Shown here piece after piece: positions 43,215-52,672 of a stretch of DNA of 64,000 nucleotides (the first letter of the stretch is position 1; each line of letters opens with the position of its first letter). Origin of the DNA: Paraneptunicella aestuarii (GTDB lineage: Bacteria > Pseudomonadota > Gammaproteobacteria > Enterobacterales > Alteromonadaceae); contig NZ_CP074570.1 in the NCBI RefSeq assembly GCF_019900845.1, positions 620,001-684,000 of the forward strand, written 5' to 3'. The notes beneath the pieces were generated by a model. That model saw only the letters and a list, made by a program, of their open reading frames with translations. It searched no databases and was not told where the DNA came from. The position numbers were made by a program, and so were the translations under genes.

Positions 43215-45968
43215 TTACTCGCTTGTTTCTGTATCAAATAATTCAGGATTATTGGCTACAATTTGCTTGGCATAGTTGTAGCCTTCTATTTTGGCGAGTT
43301 TTTGTAAGTAATTAAGCTGTTTTAACTCTTTAAGAAATTGAATTACTTCTCTTTCATACTTCGACCACCGATCCGTTAATTCAGAATGTGATTCCCAGAA
43401 ATTTTTAATATTGTCAGGAATATATTTGTTGGTGAAGAGATTCTCTTTAAATACAACGGCAGTTAAGAGGCATAACGGAGATGAAAAACCAGGTTCAATC
43501 CCCCCTTTCCAGAATTGTTCAGTGTTCATGCTGCCATATACAGAGCTTACTTGTTCTAGTGATGGGTGATTCATAATAGCATGGAGCAATAATTTATAGT
43601 TTGTATAGCTATAAGGTATGGATACTTCATCACTTCTTTCTTTTTTGTTTCTTCCGAATATTTCTGATCTGACACTATGACTATAGGTGTGTAGAATTCT
43701 CGATATTAGAGAGTTTAACTCCTTTTCATCCTGAATATATTCTAACAATGAATAGAGGTTTGATAGCCTGATTTCGAAAGCTAGGTGATCTATGGATGTA
43801 TCCGGATATAGATAGGAAATAATTCCACTTGAATATCGAATATAACTGCAAATTGGGGCTGTTTTGCCATGTTTTTTAATCCATTTCTCCCAAGTTTCAT
43901 GTTTTAAGAAGTGGCGAGATTGTATTTTGAATTGAAGTGAGCTGTTCTCAAATAGTTCAATAAGTTTGTTAAGGTTCTCGACCTTTATATTTTCACTTGC
44001 ACCATCTTTGTAATCTTGAGTTATTTCTAACATTGCCTGAGAAATATTCATTCCTATCTTTTCGAATTCAATCACTTGTTTTTGTTTTGTTAGAGAGATG
44101 AGGGGGTCTATAAGTGGGTAGTAATCATGCTCTAGATTTTGATAGTTTGAAGTCCAATGTAAAATGCCCTCTAACGATAGACTAGAGATGGTGCGACGTA
44201 AAAAAGCGTTGTTTTTTGTTTGCTCACTTATTTCATTGTCATTAAATAGTTTTGATATTAAGTAAATAGCACTTTTCAGAAAAGCATACTCTCTCTTATA
44301 TAGACTTGGTTTTTTATCAGGAGCATTTTGATTATCAAATATACCCCATGCTATCCAAAAAGCTTGATTGTGATTTAACACTAACTCCTTCAAATAATCA
44401 TATTTTTCTTCTTCGATATATTGTTCAATTACTGGCACTAACAGCAACTGCATACCCTGTTCTTTTGGTACGCCAAAAAATAGCCCGGAGAGTTCAGGAT
44501 AAAGAGCCGAAGTATCAATATTTAAAAAGCTTAGAGATATGTTTTTGCTAACGAGTTTTTGACGTAATTCGGCACTGTTATTTGCTTGCCGTAGCAATGC
44601 ATATAAACAGTAAGCTTGCATGCTAAATTGTTGCCCCCACTGCAATCCCAACATACCTATTCTATTGATAACAGTATTGATTTTTCTTGGTGTGGGGGAA
44701 ATTTCCAAGCTGCTTTCATATCCAATAAATGTGTCAATAAGTATATCGACTTCACTTTTAGAGTAGGAATTTGAAAACGCTTCTTGCATTTTCTCTTTTA
44801 GATAACCAATCCAGTTATTCGGGATTGCCTGGGGGACTTCTACAACGATTTGAAAACATTTGTCTATGTAAGAATCGGCTAGCTGAGCTCTCGTATTACT
44901 GTAATCGTAAGTGGCTTGAAGTCCGAATTCGTCTTTGTTTGATAATACAACTTGAGGATGTGGGGAATTTCCGTCCCAAATTTTGCTCAATCCATCACGG
45001 TCAAAGGGCACGATAAACCAAACTCTATCAAGCCAGTCGCTATCTTGCGCGTTAACATTTCCAGAGCGATGCTGAAAAAAGGTTTGCAGAGTAATCCAGA
45101 TATTTTTGGCATGTTCTGCGTCTATGCGGTCAAGGTTATCTATGACTAATATGACTCTGGTGTAGGATTGCCGTCTTGTTCCCGTTAACAAGTAAGACAT
45201 GATTTTTTTGAAGAACCCTTCAAATTCTATGGATGTGCGGTCAATGTCTTGGGTGATACTTTGGGTTAGTGTTTCTTTATGGTTGGGGTTGAGTAAGGCA
45301 AATGAATAATCGGGATCGATGTAGCTTCTAATTGCATTGAATAGGGTGATAACAAAGGGGAGTGATGTAAATACAATGCCAAAGAAGAATAGCCAGTTGA
45401 TATCTCCTGCTATCTTGTCCCAAGGGGCGTAGAGCTTATCAAAATCTACTTTTGATAAAAGTGTTGCTCCTAGCGGAAATGCAAGTATGGATACTGCTAG
45501 CCACTTGGCATAGTTTGATATTTGTTTGGTGTTTTCTGTTGTAATGGTTTTCTTTCGACCACTTGCTCGCTCTCTTATCTCTTTCAGTCTTGGGTCAAGT
45601 TGTTTGGATTTAATATTGTTATCTTTGGCTACCTCTAAAATAAGCTCTTCCAGAAAGGTTTTTCTAAGCGTGTCGCCATCATGCGCCCAAGCATCAAATA
45701 CGTAGAAGAGCGTTCTTTCTTTAGCGTCATCATTTTGATCGGCTTTTAATTTATTACGTAGCAGATTGATAACGGTCGATTTACCAGAACCCCAAGCCCC
45801 TTCTAATCCTATAGTGCATGCTTTTCTCGCGGTAGTGATTAGGGAGTAGAGCGACTGGCTTATCCGTTCATGGGTTTTTTCTTCAAAGGCATCGGTATCG
45901 GATACTTCTTCGTGCAATACATTAAAGATATACCCGTCATTGGCCTGGTTTGAGGTTTCGTTTGCCAC
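43215..45968 (-). CDS. KAP-family P-loop NTPase
   Basis: A 917-residue protein of the KAP (Kidins220/PifA) family. Walker A GLEGAWGSGKSTV lies at 54-66. Two pairs of hydrophobic segments (156-172 and 191-211) lie between Walker A and Walker B, the family hallmark. Walker B is RVILVIDNLDRI at 271-282, followed by VWFIVPFDRDGLSKI. The C-terminal 500 residues are helical and unclassified. Family members are membrane-associated, and some, such as F-plasmid PifA, exclude phage. It lies next to two toxin-antitoxin modules, which supports a defence role without proving it. Confidence 0.85.
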   Translation of the reverse strand: MANETSNQANDGYIFNVLHEEVSDTDAFEEKTHERISQSLYSLITTARKACTIGLEGAWGSGKSTVINLLRNKLKADQNDDAKERTLFYVFDAWAHDGDTLRKTFLEELILEVAKDNNIKSKQLDPRLKEIRERASGRKKTITTENTKQISNYAKWLAVSILAFPLGATLLSKVDFDKLYAPWDKIAGDINWLFFFGIVFTSLPFVITLFNAIRSYIDPDYSFALLNPNHKETLTQSITQDIDRTSIEFEGFFKKIMSYLLTGTRRQSYTRVILVIDNLDRIDAEHAKNIWITLQTFFQHRSGNVNAQDSDWLDRVWFIVPFDRDGLSKIWDGNSPHPQVVLSNKDEFGLQATYDYSNTRAQLADSYIDKCFQIVVEVPQAIPNNWIGYLKEKMQEAFSNSYSKSEVDILIDTFIGYESSLEISPTPRKINTVINRIGMLGLQWGQQFSMQAYCLYALLRQANNSAELRQKLVSKNISLSFLNIDTSALYPELSGLFFGVPKEQGMQLLLVPVIEQYIEEEKYDYLKELVLNHNQAFWIAWGIFDNQNAPDKKPSLYKREYAFLKSAIYLISKLFNDNEISEQTKNNAFLRRTISSLSLEGILHWTSNYQNLEHDYYPLIDPLISLTKQKQVIEFEKIGMNISQAMLEITQDYKDGASENIKVENLNKLIELFENSSLQFKIQSRHFLKHETWEKWIKKHGKTAPICSYIRYSSGIISYLYPDTSIDHLAFEIRLSNLYSLLEYIQDEKELNSLISRILHTYSHSVRSEIFGRNKKERSDEVSIPYSYTNYKLLLHAIMNHPSLEQVSSVYGSMNTEQFWKGGIEPGFSSPLCLLTAVVFKENLFTNKYIPDNIKNFWESHSELTDRWSKYEREVIQFLKELKQLNYLQKLAKIEGYNYAKQIVANNPELFDTETSE

Positions 45969-46080
45969 TCTGCTTCCCTTGTATCTTTATCGAGCTTTTG
46001 ATTCAGATGATTTTTTAAGGGAATCAGAATAGTTAATTTTGGTTATATTTCAATCCTTAGTTTGACTTGTGGTGGCTTTC

Positions 46081-46395
46081 CTACAACTCCGCAATATAAC
46101 CCAATGTTTCCGGGTGGCGTTGTACCAGTCTTAGTAGTGTGATGGCTTGTCCGTTGGGGACACTTCGGCCTTGTTCCCAGTTTTCTAATGTTCTTGCCGA
46201 TGTGTGCATCAAGCGTGCGAACACGCCGCGCGACATATTGTACTTTTCACGAATGCTGACGATTTCTTCTGGTGAAATATCCAGTTCATTAACGTGGTTT
46301 ACCTTGTGGTTTTTCAGCGTTAACTTGCCCTCTGAGTGAGCTTTCGCTTCAACAAGTGATGAACTGAGTTCTGCAAACAAATTACGATTGTTCAT
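46081..46395 (-). CDS. higA: Antitoxin HigA2-like (XRE family)
   Basis: A 104-residue antitoxin. The flexible N-terminal toxin-binding part (residues 1-35) is followed by an HTH domain (VSIREKYNMSRGVFARLMHTSARTLENWEQGRSVPNGQAITLL). Toxin-first order and a 14-base overlap with higB are typical of HigBA2 modules such as that on the Vibrio cholerae superintegron. It should neutralise HigB and repress the operon. Confidence 0.9.
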   Translation of the reverse strand: MNNRNLFAELSSSLVEAKAHSEGKLTLKNHKVNHVNELDISPEEIVSIREKYNMSRGVFARLMHTSARTLENWEQGRSVPNGQAITLLRLVQRHPETLGYIAEL

Positions 46396-46714
46396 CGATC
46401 CATTTCTCCATAAATTCTCTCAATAATTTCTTTTGGGCTGCGGTTAAATCGGTCATTTCATTTTTGGCGTAAATTGTTAGTAAATAGAAACGCCGATAAT
46501 GGCTGAGATAGTAATAAATAATACGAAAGCCACCTCGTTTGCCCTTGTCTTTTCCCGCAAATCTGACTTTGCGCAAGCCGCCAGTGCCTTGAATTACGTC
46601 CCCTTGCTCTGGGTAATACATGAGTTGAGCTTGCAGGAGGCGAAAATCTTCATCGCTTAGGTAATCTTTTCTGTGTTTCTCAAATAGGGTTGATTCAATA
46701 AATATGCTTTCCAT
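46382..46714 (-). CDS. higB: Toxin HigB2 (RelE-like mRNA interferase)
   Basis: A 110-residue ribosome-dependent mRNase candidate. MESIFIESTLFEKHRKDYL, GDVIQGTGGLRKVRFAG, KGKRGGFRIIYYYL and FYLLTIYAKNEMTDLT closely follow V. cholerae HigB2. The basic residues and the C-terminal helix are intact, so it is probably functional. Confidence 0.92.
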   Translation of the reverse strand: MESIFIESTLFEKHRKDYLSDEDFRLLQAQLMYYPEQGDVIQGTGGLRKVRFAGKDKGKRGGFRIIYYYLSHYRRFYLLTIYAKNEMTDLTAAQKKLLREFMEKWIDEQS

Positions 46715-46718
46715 GCAA

Positions 46719-46747
46719 AATGTACGCTCCTAACGTATAGTTGTCAA
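46719..46747 (-). promoter_or_regulatory. Promoter of higBA
   Basis: On the minus strand TTGACA (46747-46742), a 17-base spacer and TACATT (46724-46719) form a strong sigma-70-like promoter. The predicted start (about 46712) falls on the higB ATG, implying a very short or absent leader. The spacer carries an imperfect palindrome (TACG...CGTA) that could be the HigA operator. Confidence 0.6.
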
Positions 46748-46804
46748 TAAGAGGTTTAGGTAAGGCAAATAGGTTGGAATTTACTCCCTGATTGATGCTG
46801 TGTG

Positions 46805-47161
46805 CTAAGGTACGAATAGTTGAGATTTAATGAGCCTCTTTAACCAACGTCTGGGATGAGGTTTTTGGTGAGTGATTGCGATAATGAAAATCTCGCTGCC
46901 ACTTTTTCTATAGATAATGGAGTAAGGGAAGGTGTTTAAGGGAGCAGAGCGGAAGTTTTCTGGAAGCTTATTTCGAATATCTGGAAAGTTTTTAATAACT
47001 TCAAGTTGTGCTTCGATATTTGAGATAAACTTGCTGCCTAGTCCTTGAGCTTTTGATTCGTACCATCCAAATGATCGGGATAATTCGATATAAACATCAG
47101 GATGAAAGAATATCGAAGTTAATTTTTCCCTGCCAGTAGTCGTGATTTTATGTCGTCCCAT
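46805..47161 (-). CDS. RelE/ParE-type toxin
   Basis: A 118-residue toxin. The start ATG at 47161 has TGGAG 8 bases upstream and overlaps the antitoxin by 43 bases. The core FFHPDVYIELSRSFGWYESKAQGLGSKFISNIEAQLEVI ... FPYSIIYRKSGSEIFIIAITHQKPHPRRW matches ParE/RelE-family toxins. Whether it poisons gyrase or cleaves mRNA cannot be told from sequence. Confidence 0.85.
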   Translation of the reverse strand: MGRHKITTTGREKLTSIFFHPDVYIELSRSFGWYESKAQGLGSKFISNIEAQLEVIKNFPDIRNKLPENFRSAPLNTFPYSIIYRKSGSEIFIIAITHQKPHPRRWLKRLIKSQLFVP

Positions 47162-47355
47162 CCTTGAGGCTCCACAGTTCCGTTGTCTATCTCTTCCCAT
47201 CTCGCTTGAGCAAGTTGTAGCCAAGCTGTTTCCGTTACATCATCGGTATTGCTAGTCCCCTTTGAGTCTAATGAGTCCAGCATGAGTTTTGCCAGTTCAG
47301 CCCTCTCTTTTTGTTCTAAATTGTTTGCTTCTTCGAGTAGTTCTCTAAAATCCAT
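47119..47355 (-). CDS. Antitoxin, addiction module component (RelB-like)
   Basis: A 78-residue acidic protein with the family pattern LEQKERAELAKLMLDSLD followed by WLQLAQARWEEIDNGTVEPQGWDDI. It matches the small 'addiction module component' antitoxins that precede ParE-like toxins. First gene of a two-gene operon with the overlapping toxin. Confidence 0.85.
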   Translation of the reverse strand: MDFRELLEEANNLEQKERAELAKLMLDSLDSKGTSNTDDVTETAWLQLAQARWEEIDNGTVEPQGWDDIKSRLLAGKN

Positions 47356-47454
47356 CGTTATTTCCTGAAGCTACAATTGTTAATAGCTAAATAATGGCAT
47401 AGATATCATTGATGTACGAGTATAAAAATTGCACTAATGTAGCTGTGCTTGTAC

Positions 47455-49284
47455 TTAATCATTCCCCAAAAATCCACCTGTTTGATGCGCCCAAAGTTGG
47501 GCGTAAATGCCTTCTTTGGCTACCAGTTCTTTGTGAGTGCCTTGCTCTACGATTTGACCTGAGTCCATGACGATCAGTCTGTCCATCGCGGCGATGGTAG
47601 ACAGGCGGTGGGCGATGGCGATAACGGTTTTGCCTTCCATGAGTTTGTACAGGTTGTCTTGAATCGCGGCTTCGACTTCTGAGTCTAACGCTGAGGTGGC
47701 TTCGTCCAGTACCAGAATTGGTGCGTCTTTGAGTAAAACTCGGGCGATGGCGATACGTTGACGTTGTCCGCCTGAGAGTTTTACGCCGCGTTCGCCTACT
47801 TGCGCTTCAAGCCCTTTGTTGCCATCGGGATCGGTGAGATCTTGAATAAAGTCCCAGGCTTCGGCTTTCTTACAAGCGGCAATGAGCTCTTCTTCGCTGG
47901 CTTCGGGCTTGGCGTAGAGAATATTGTCGCGTACTGAGCGATGCAACAGCATGGTGTCTTGTGTCACCATGCCAATGTTGGCGCGCAGGGATTCTTGCTG
48001 AACGTCGGAGACATTGTAGCCGTCTATTAATAGCGTGCCTTTTTCTACATCGTAGAAGCGTAGCAATAAGTTCACCAAGGTGGATTTACCAGCACCTGAG
48101 CGTCCGACCAAGCCGACTTTTTCACCCGGTTGAATGTTCAGGTTGAGATGATCGATTAGGCCACTGCCTTTGCCGTAATGAAAGCTGACATCGTCAAAGA
48201 CGATTTTGCCTGTGGCTTTGGGCATGACGGGAGCGTCGGGTTTGTCCATGACTTCTCTGGGCTGGCTGATGGTTTTCATGCCATCGATTGTTGTGCCCAT
48301 ATTTTCAAACAGAGAGCTGACCTCCCAGATGATCCAATGGCTCATGCCTTTTAATCGCAGCGCTAAACTAATGGCGATGGCAATAGCACCCACGGTAATG
48401 CTCTCTATTGACCACAAGTAAATAGACAATGCGCTGACCATAAATACCAGCAGGTAATTCGATACTTCCAGCGACAATTGAATGCCGGTCACTAAGCGCA
48501 TTTGCTTGTGTACCGTGCCTAAAAAGCCTTCCATGCTTTCTTGCGCGTAATCGGTTTCTCGTTGAGTGTGTGCGAACAGTTTCACCGTTTGAATATTGGT
48601 GTAGCTGTCGACGATGCGGCCTGTCATAACTGAACGAGCATCAGCTTGTTCCTGGGATATTTGGCTTAATTTCGGAACAAAGTAGATTTGTATACCTAAA
48701 TAAATGAAAAACCATATTGCCATCGGCATCATCAATCGAATGTCGGCCATGGCGAGCAGCGCAATGATAGAGACAAAGTAAATGCTCACATAAACAAACA
48801 CATTCACCAGTTTCATGATGGTTTCGCGAATGGACAATGACGTTTGCATGACTTTGGTGGCAATGCGTCCGGAGAAGTCATTTTGATAGAATGACAAGCT
48901 TTGTTTCAGCAAATATCGGTGCGCCAGCCAGCGAATAATCATGGGGTAGTTGCCCAACATAGTTTGGTGAATGAGGGCAGATTGAAAGAAGTTGAGTGTT
49001 GGCAGAATGATTAACATAACCACGGCGAATGCTGCGATTTTCTGCCATTCGGTTGCAAAAAAGGTGGCGGGATCTTTCGTCGATAGCCAATCAACAAGCT
49101 GCCCCATAATGCCAAATAGTGCCACCTCGGCAGAGGCTAAAAGCGCTGTGAGTATGCCGATAAGCAGTAATGGCAAGCCCATGCCCTTGGTGTAATGTAA
49201 GCAAAAAGCAAGCAGGGTATCCGGTGGCGTTTCCGGTTCTTTTTCCGGGAAGGGATTTAACAGCTTTTCAAAAAAACTCAGCAT
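47455..49284 (-). CDS. ABC exporter, fused permease and ATPase
   Basis: A 609-residue half-transporter of the MsbA/MdlB type. Six membrane helices (about residues 30-320) are followed by an NBD with Walker A GRSGAGKST, Q-loop VTQDT, signature LSGGQRQR, Walker B ILVLDEATSALD and the H-loop His in IAHRLST. Full-length; it works as a homodimer in the inner membrane. The substrate (lipid, peptide or drug) is not evident. The amidase gene lies upstream in the same direction, with a terminator between. Confidence 0.92.
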   Translation of the reverse strand: MLSFFEKLLNPFPEKEPETPPDTLLAFCLHYTKGMGLPLLLIGILTALLASAEVALFGIMGQLVDWLSTKDPATFFATEWQKIAAFAVVMLIILPTLNFFQSALIHQTMLGNYPMIIRWLAHRYLLKQSLSFYQNDFSGRIATKVMQTSLSIRETIMKLVNVFVYVSIYFVSIIALLAMADIRLMMPMAIWFFIYLGIQIYFVPKLSQISQEQADARSVMTGRIVDSYTNIQTVKLFAHTQRETDYAQESMEGFLGTVHKQMRLVTGIQLSLEVSNYLLVFMVSALSIYLWSIESITVGAIAIAISLALRLKGMSHWIIWEVSSLFENMGTTIDGMKTISQPREVMDKPDAPVMPKATGKIVFDDVSFHYGKGSGLIDHLNLNIQPGEKVGLVGRSGAGKSTLVNLLLRFYDVEKGTLLIDGYNVSDVQQESLRANIGMVTQDTMLLHRSVRDNILYAKPEASEEELIAACKKAEAWDFIQDLTDPDGNKGLEAQVGERGVKLSGGQRQRIAIARVLLKDAPILVLDEATSALDSEVEAAIQDNLYKLMEGKTVIAIAHRLSTIAAMDRLIVMDSGQIVEQGTHKELVAKEGIYAQLWAHQTGGFLGND

Positions 49285-49324
49285 GGCGTTGGCCTGATGT
49301 CATATTGTTAAAAAAAAATGTGAT

Positions 49325-49343
49325 GCGAGCGGGCAATGCTCGC
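49325..49343 (-). terminator. Terminator of the amidase gene
   Basis: On the minus strand GCGAGC-attgccc-GCTCGC is followed, six bases on, by nine Ts. It lies 15 bases beyond the amidase stop. Confidence 0.75.
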
Positions 49344-49357
49344 TTAAACAAGTTCCG

Positions 49358-50899
49358 CTATCGCTTGGGAATATTAGGGGCGATTCGGAACTGGGTCAGC
49401 TGTTCAAAATGATAAGCCGCCTCAATAATATCAGCTTCCTGGTCTTTGCTGGCAAAAAATGAAATCCCTGCTGGCATATGAGAAACGTATCCCATTGGGA
49501 CTGTGATATGTGGGTAACCTGCGATGGCTGCTGGTGAAGATGATGAACCGTTGAAATGGTCGCCATTGATAATATCCAGTTTCCAGGCAGGGCCTGTCGA
49601 TGGGGCTATCAATATATCCAGATTATGAGCTTTAAGTGTGGCATCAATACCTTGCTCCCTTACCATTGAGAGCAATCGGGTTAGCGTATTTTGATATTCT
49701 TTTTCTTGCTTGCCCTGACTTGAATTGGCTTGCTCAAATATATCCTGGCTGAATAGCGGCATGGTTGATGCGCTGAATTCTTTGTTTCGCAGGATTAAGT
49801 CATTGAGCGTTTTGGCTTTAATACCCGAATGTTTCAAATAATCGGCTACTTCGTCTTTAAAATCCCAAAGCAGGATATTGTATTGATCAACTCGCCATTG
49901 GTTCTTGGTTGTAATAGGGGCTTCAGTAATAATCTCTGCGCCTGCTTCACGCATAACGTTTACCGCACGATTAAATAAGGCGTTGACTTGCGGATGGGAA
50001 TGCATGTAGTTAGACACGATGCCAATGCGCTTGCCTTTTAGTCCCTCTGCTTTCAAATGTTGTATTAGCTGGTTTGAAAAGCCGGAATGCTCATAACTGG
50101 CCGCGTCTTTGTCATCTTTACCCAGCATGGCTTGTAACAGGTATACGGCATCTGTGACGCTTCTTGCCATTGGGCCAGCGGTATCAAACTGGCTGGAAAT
50201 GGGAATAATGCCACTACGGCTAACTGAGCCGACAGACGGTTTGAAACCCACAACACTCATCATGGCGGATGGGCAGGTAATCGAACCGTCGGTTTCGGTG
50301 CCTACGGCTACCTGAGCGAGCTCAGCAGCAATAGCCGCGCCTGAGCCTGAGCTGGAACCACAAGGTGAGCGGCTTAAATCGTAAGGGTTACGAGTTTGCC
50401 CACCATGAGAACTCCAACCGCTAATTGAGCGAGTAGAGCGAAAATTCGCCCATTCACTTAAATTGGTTTTACCGAGGATAATCGCACCGGCTTTTTTTAG
50501 CTGGTCGACAATAAAGGCGTTATGCTTCGGAATGTTATATTTAAGCAGTTCGGAACCTGCCGTATTGGGCATGCCGTCATTGGTGTCGATGTTATCTTTC
50601 AACAAAATAGGAATACCGTGCAGTAATCCAAGGTTTTCTTTGTTTGCAGCTAACGTCTTATCGGCTTGAATGGCGTCATTCAGTGCTTTGGGATTGAGTG
50701 TGATAACGGCATTGACTTTAGGATTAAGCACATCAATACGATGCAAATAAAATCGCGTAAGCTGTTCTGAGGTTAACTCGCCAGCTCGCATTTTTTCATG
50801 AATTTGAGGAATGGTAAGTTGTGAAACGATTGCATCAACCGCATGCGCCGTTTTAGACATGAAAACTAAAAACACTAAGATAAACAGATATTTTGCCAT
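49358..50899 (-). CDS. Secreted amidase (amidase signature family)
   Basis: A 513-residue exported enzyme. The signal peptide ends at about KTAHA (residue 20). The Ser-cisSer-Lys machinery is present: Lys101 in ILLKDNID, the serine-rich loop SPCGSSSGSGAA (179-189) and nucleophile Ser206 in GTETDGSITCPS. The substrate is unknown; periplasmic relatives hydrolyse small amides. Full length. Confidence 0.9.
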   Translation of the reverse strand: MAKYLFILVFLVFMSKTAHAVDAIVSQLTIPQIHEKMRAGELTSEQLTRFYLHRIDVLNPKVNAVITLNPKALNDAIQADKTLAANKENLGLLHGIPILLKDNIDTNDGMPNTAGSELLKYNIPKHNAFIVDQLKKAGAIILGKTNLSEWANFRSTRSISGWSSHGGQTRNPYDLSRSPCGSSSGSGAAIAAELAQVAVGTETDGSITCPSAMMSVVGFKPSVGSVSRSGIIPISSQFDTAGPMARSVTDAVYLLQAMLGKDDKDAASYEHSGFSNQLIQHLKAEGLKGKRIGIVSNYMHSHPQVNALFNRAVNVMREAGAEIITEAPITTKNQWRVDQYNILLWDFKDEVADYLKHSGIKAKTLNDLILRNKEFSASTMPLFSQDIFEQANSSQGKQEKEYQNTLTRLLSMVREQGIDATLKAHNLDILIAPSTGPAWKLDIINGDHFNGSSSSPAAIAGYPHITVPMGYVSHMPAGISFFASKDQEADIIEAAYHFEQLTQFRIAPNIPKR

Positions 50900-51025
50900 G
50901 TTTCCTCAATACGCCTGACTAATCAATAAGAAATGCACACCGAGCTGTGTGATAGGGGATAAAACGCGCAGCGATGGTATCACAGTGCGCTCTTCGAAGT
51001 CTGATGAATGGTCGGTTCATGTCGA

Positions 51026-51415
51026 CTAAGCGTTTTCCGGATATTTCGGAAGTTGGTCATTTACTTCACACCAATCTGGATTTGACGACATCCAGATATG
51101 CTTTTTCGGTGCTGGAATATTGCCTGAATCCAATACTCCCAGTGGAATACCCCAAATTTTGTCATTTTCGTGAGATTCGTACCAAACCGGGGAACCACAT
51201 TGTTGGCAAAAACATCTTAGCCCTTTACCTGAAGGGTATTTACCCACTTCCCCTTGTTGCAGATTTTTGATGTCGGAAATTTTAGCGACTGCCCATGCCA
51301 TTGGCACTGTTCCTGCTGTTTTTCGGCAGGTTTCACAGTGGCAATAGAAAGGGGAGGTAAGCTTTCCCTCTATTTGAAATTGAACCGCTTTGCACTGGCA
51401 AGAAGCTTTGAACAT
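51026..51415 (-). CDS. GFA family zinc-binding protein
   Basis: A 129-residue protein of the glutathione-dependent formaldehyde-activating (Gfa/CENP-V-like) fold. Zinc ligands are CQC (6, 8), CHCETC (25, 27, 30) and CFCQQC (68, 70, 73). Most members have no proven reaction; glutathione-linked chemistry is only possible. It shares direction with the next gene, 18 bases apart. Confidence 0.88.
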   Translation of the reverse strand: MFKASCQCKAVQFQIEGKLTSPFYCHCETCRKTAGTVPMAWAVAKISDIKNLQQGEVGKYPSGKGLRCFCQQCGSPVWYESHENDKIWGIPLGVLDSGNIPAPKKHIWMSSNPDWCEVNDQLPKYPENA

Positions 51416-51433
51416 GTCTAGATCCTATTCAAT

Positions 51434-52474
51434 CTATTCAAAATAAGGTGCTAAATTCTCATATTGCTCTTTTTCTGTATAGGTAAATTGAGTTCCTGCG
51501 TCGCCTTTGACGAAGAGAAAGCACTCTGACTCTGCATTTGGAGCTTTAAACTCATTAAGTTCAACATCGCTTAGATCGATTATGGCATCGTTGCAGCGTA
51601 ATGATTTAGTGTGAATTTTACCTTGATGAACATCAATACTGATATTTGAACCTGTGAGCCTATAGAACCAGGCATTATTTGCTGAAAGCTGAGAATCAAT
51701 CTTGATTAAAGGCTCTTTATAAAATGCGTTGCTGATATCTTGTTTTGATTTATTAAACGCCTCTTCTGTGAGGCTTACTCCTTCTAAACGATTTAAAGCT
51801 CCCAATGTATAAGCTGCGCCAGAATAATTCTTTTTATACATTTGCCATTGCATCAGGTTTTGTATGTTTTGCATGGAAATATGGGCGGGTAACGAGTCGC
51901 GTAAATAGAAGGCTACTTGGGTGGCATCACGATAAGCATACCAGTCTTGAACCGCATAATAATAAAGGGCGTGAAGCCAGGCTGATAGAGCCTGCTCAGT
52001 CAGATTTTTGGCATAATCGTCTCTTAATTCTTGAAGATTTGCGGAAGCATCATCCAGCCTATTGTTTGCTAGAGCGTCGCTGATTTTGTTATACCTGCGA
52101 TTGAAAGCTCTGGACATACCATTGTTGTTTGATTGGAAAAAGGCTTTTTCAAACTGCATGATATAGAAACGGCTGGAAGCCACGGGTTTGCCATCCAGTG
52201 TTGCGGGTTTGAATTCGAGATTTTCAAGATGTTTGATGGTTTTTGATAGATAAGTCTCTGAATTGTTGCTGTCAATGACCAAGTAGTTTCCGGTCTTTCC
52301 TTTTTCATCGACGGCATAATGAAGCAGTACCCAACCTTCTCTTTTTGACTTATTGGATGTTGCATCTGGCACACTGCTGTTATTGTCTTTTACTAATTCT
52401 ATTTCCGTGTAGTTTCTAGCGTGTATTGCTTGGGAGAGGGTGGTGAGTAATAAAATAGCGAGGAGGCGTTTCAT
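51434..52474 (-). CDS. Periplasmic protein with TonB C-terminal-like domain
   Basis: A 346-residue exported protein (signal peptide ending IHA, residue 18). Residues about 45-105 (GWVLLHYAVDEKGKTGNYLVIDS ... LENLEFKPATLDGKPV) match the TonB C-terminal fold. A long helical, TPR-like region follows. No membrane anchor or Pro-rich linker is present, so it is not a classical TonB. The function is unknown. Confidence 0.7.
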   Translation of the reverse strand: MKRLLAILLLTTLSQAIHARNYTEIELVKDNNSSVPDATSNKSKREGWVLLHYAVDEKGKTGNYLVIDSNNSETYLSKTIKHLENLEFKPATLDGKPVASSRFYIMQFEKAFFQSNNNGMSRAFNRRYNKISDALANNRLDDASANLQELRDDYAKNLTEQALSAWLHALYYYAVQDWYAYRDATQVAFYLRDSLPAHISMQNIQNLMQWQMYKKNYSGAAYTLGALNRLEGVSLTEEAFNKSKQDISNAFYKEPLIKIDSQLSANNAWFYRLTGSNISIDVHQGKIHTKSLRCNDAIIDLSDVELNEFKAPNAESECFLFVKGDAGTQFTYTEKEQYENLAPYFE

Positions 52475-52672
52475 GATTATGTCCTTTAAGTTACTTTTCC
52501 TGAAAAATCGAGAAGTGTTTGCGTTGCAGAATCTAACCTAAACTTAAGGTGCTGTAAACGCGCTTGGCAGAATAATGAATTGATACATCTCTTCACTGAC
52601 CATATGGCAGATATTGCCTTATTATCTGCTACATTGATTCTCAGTGGTGAAATACAAGCAAGGAAACTGACT

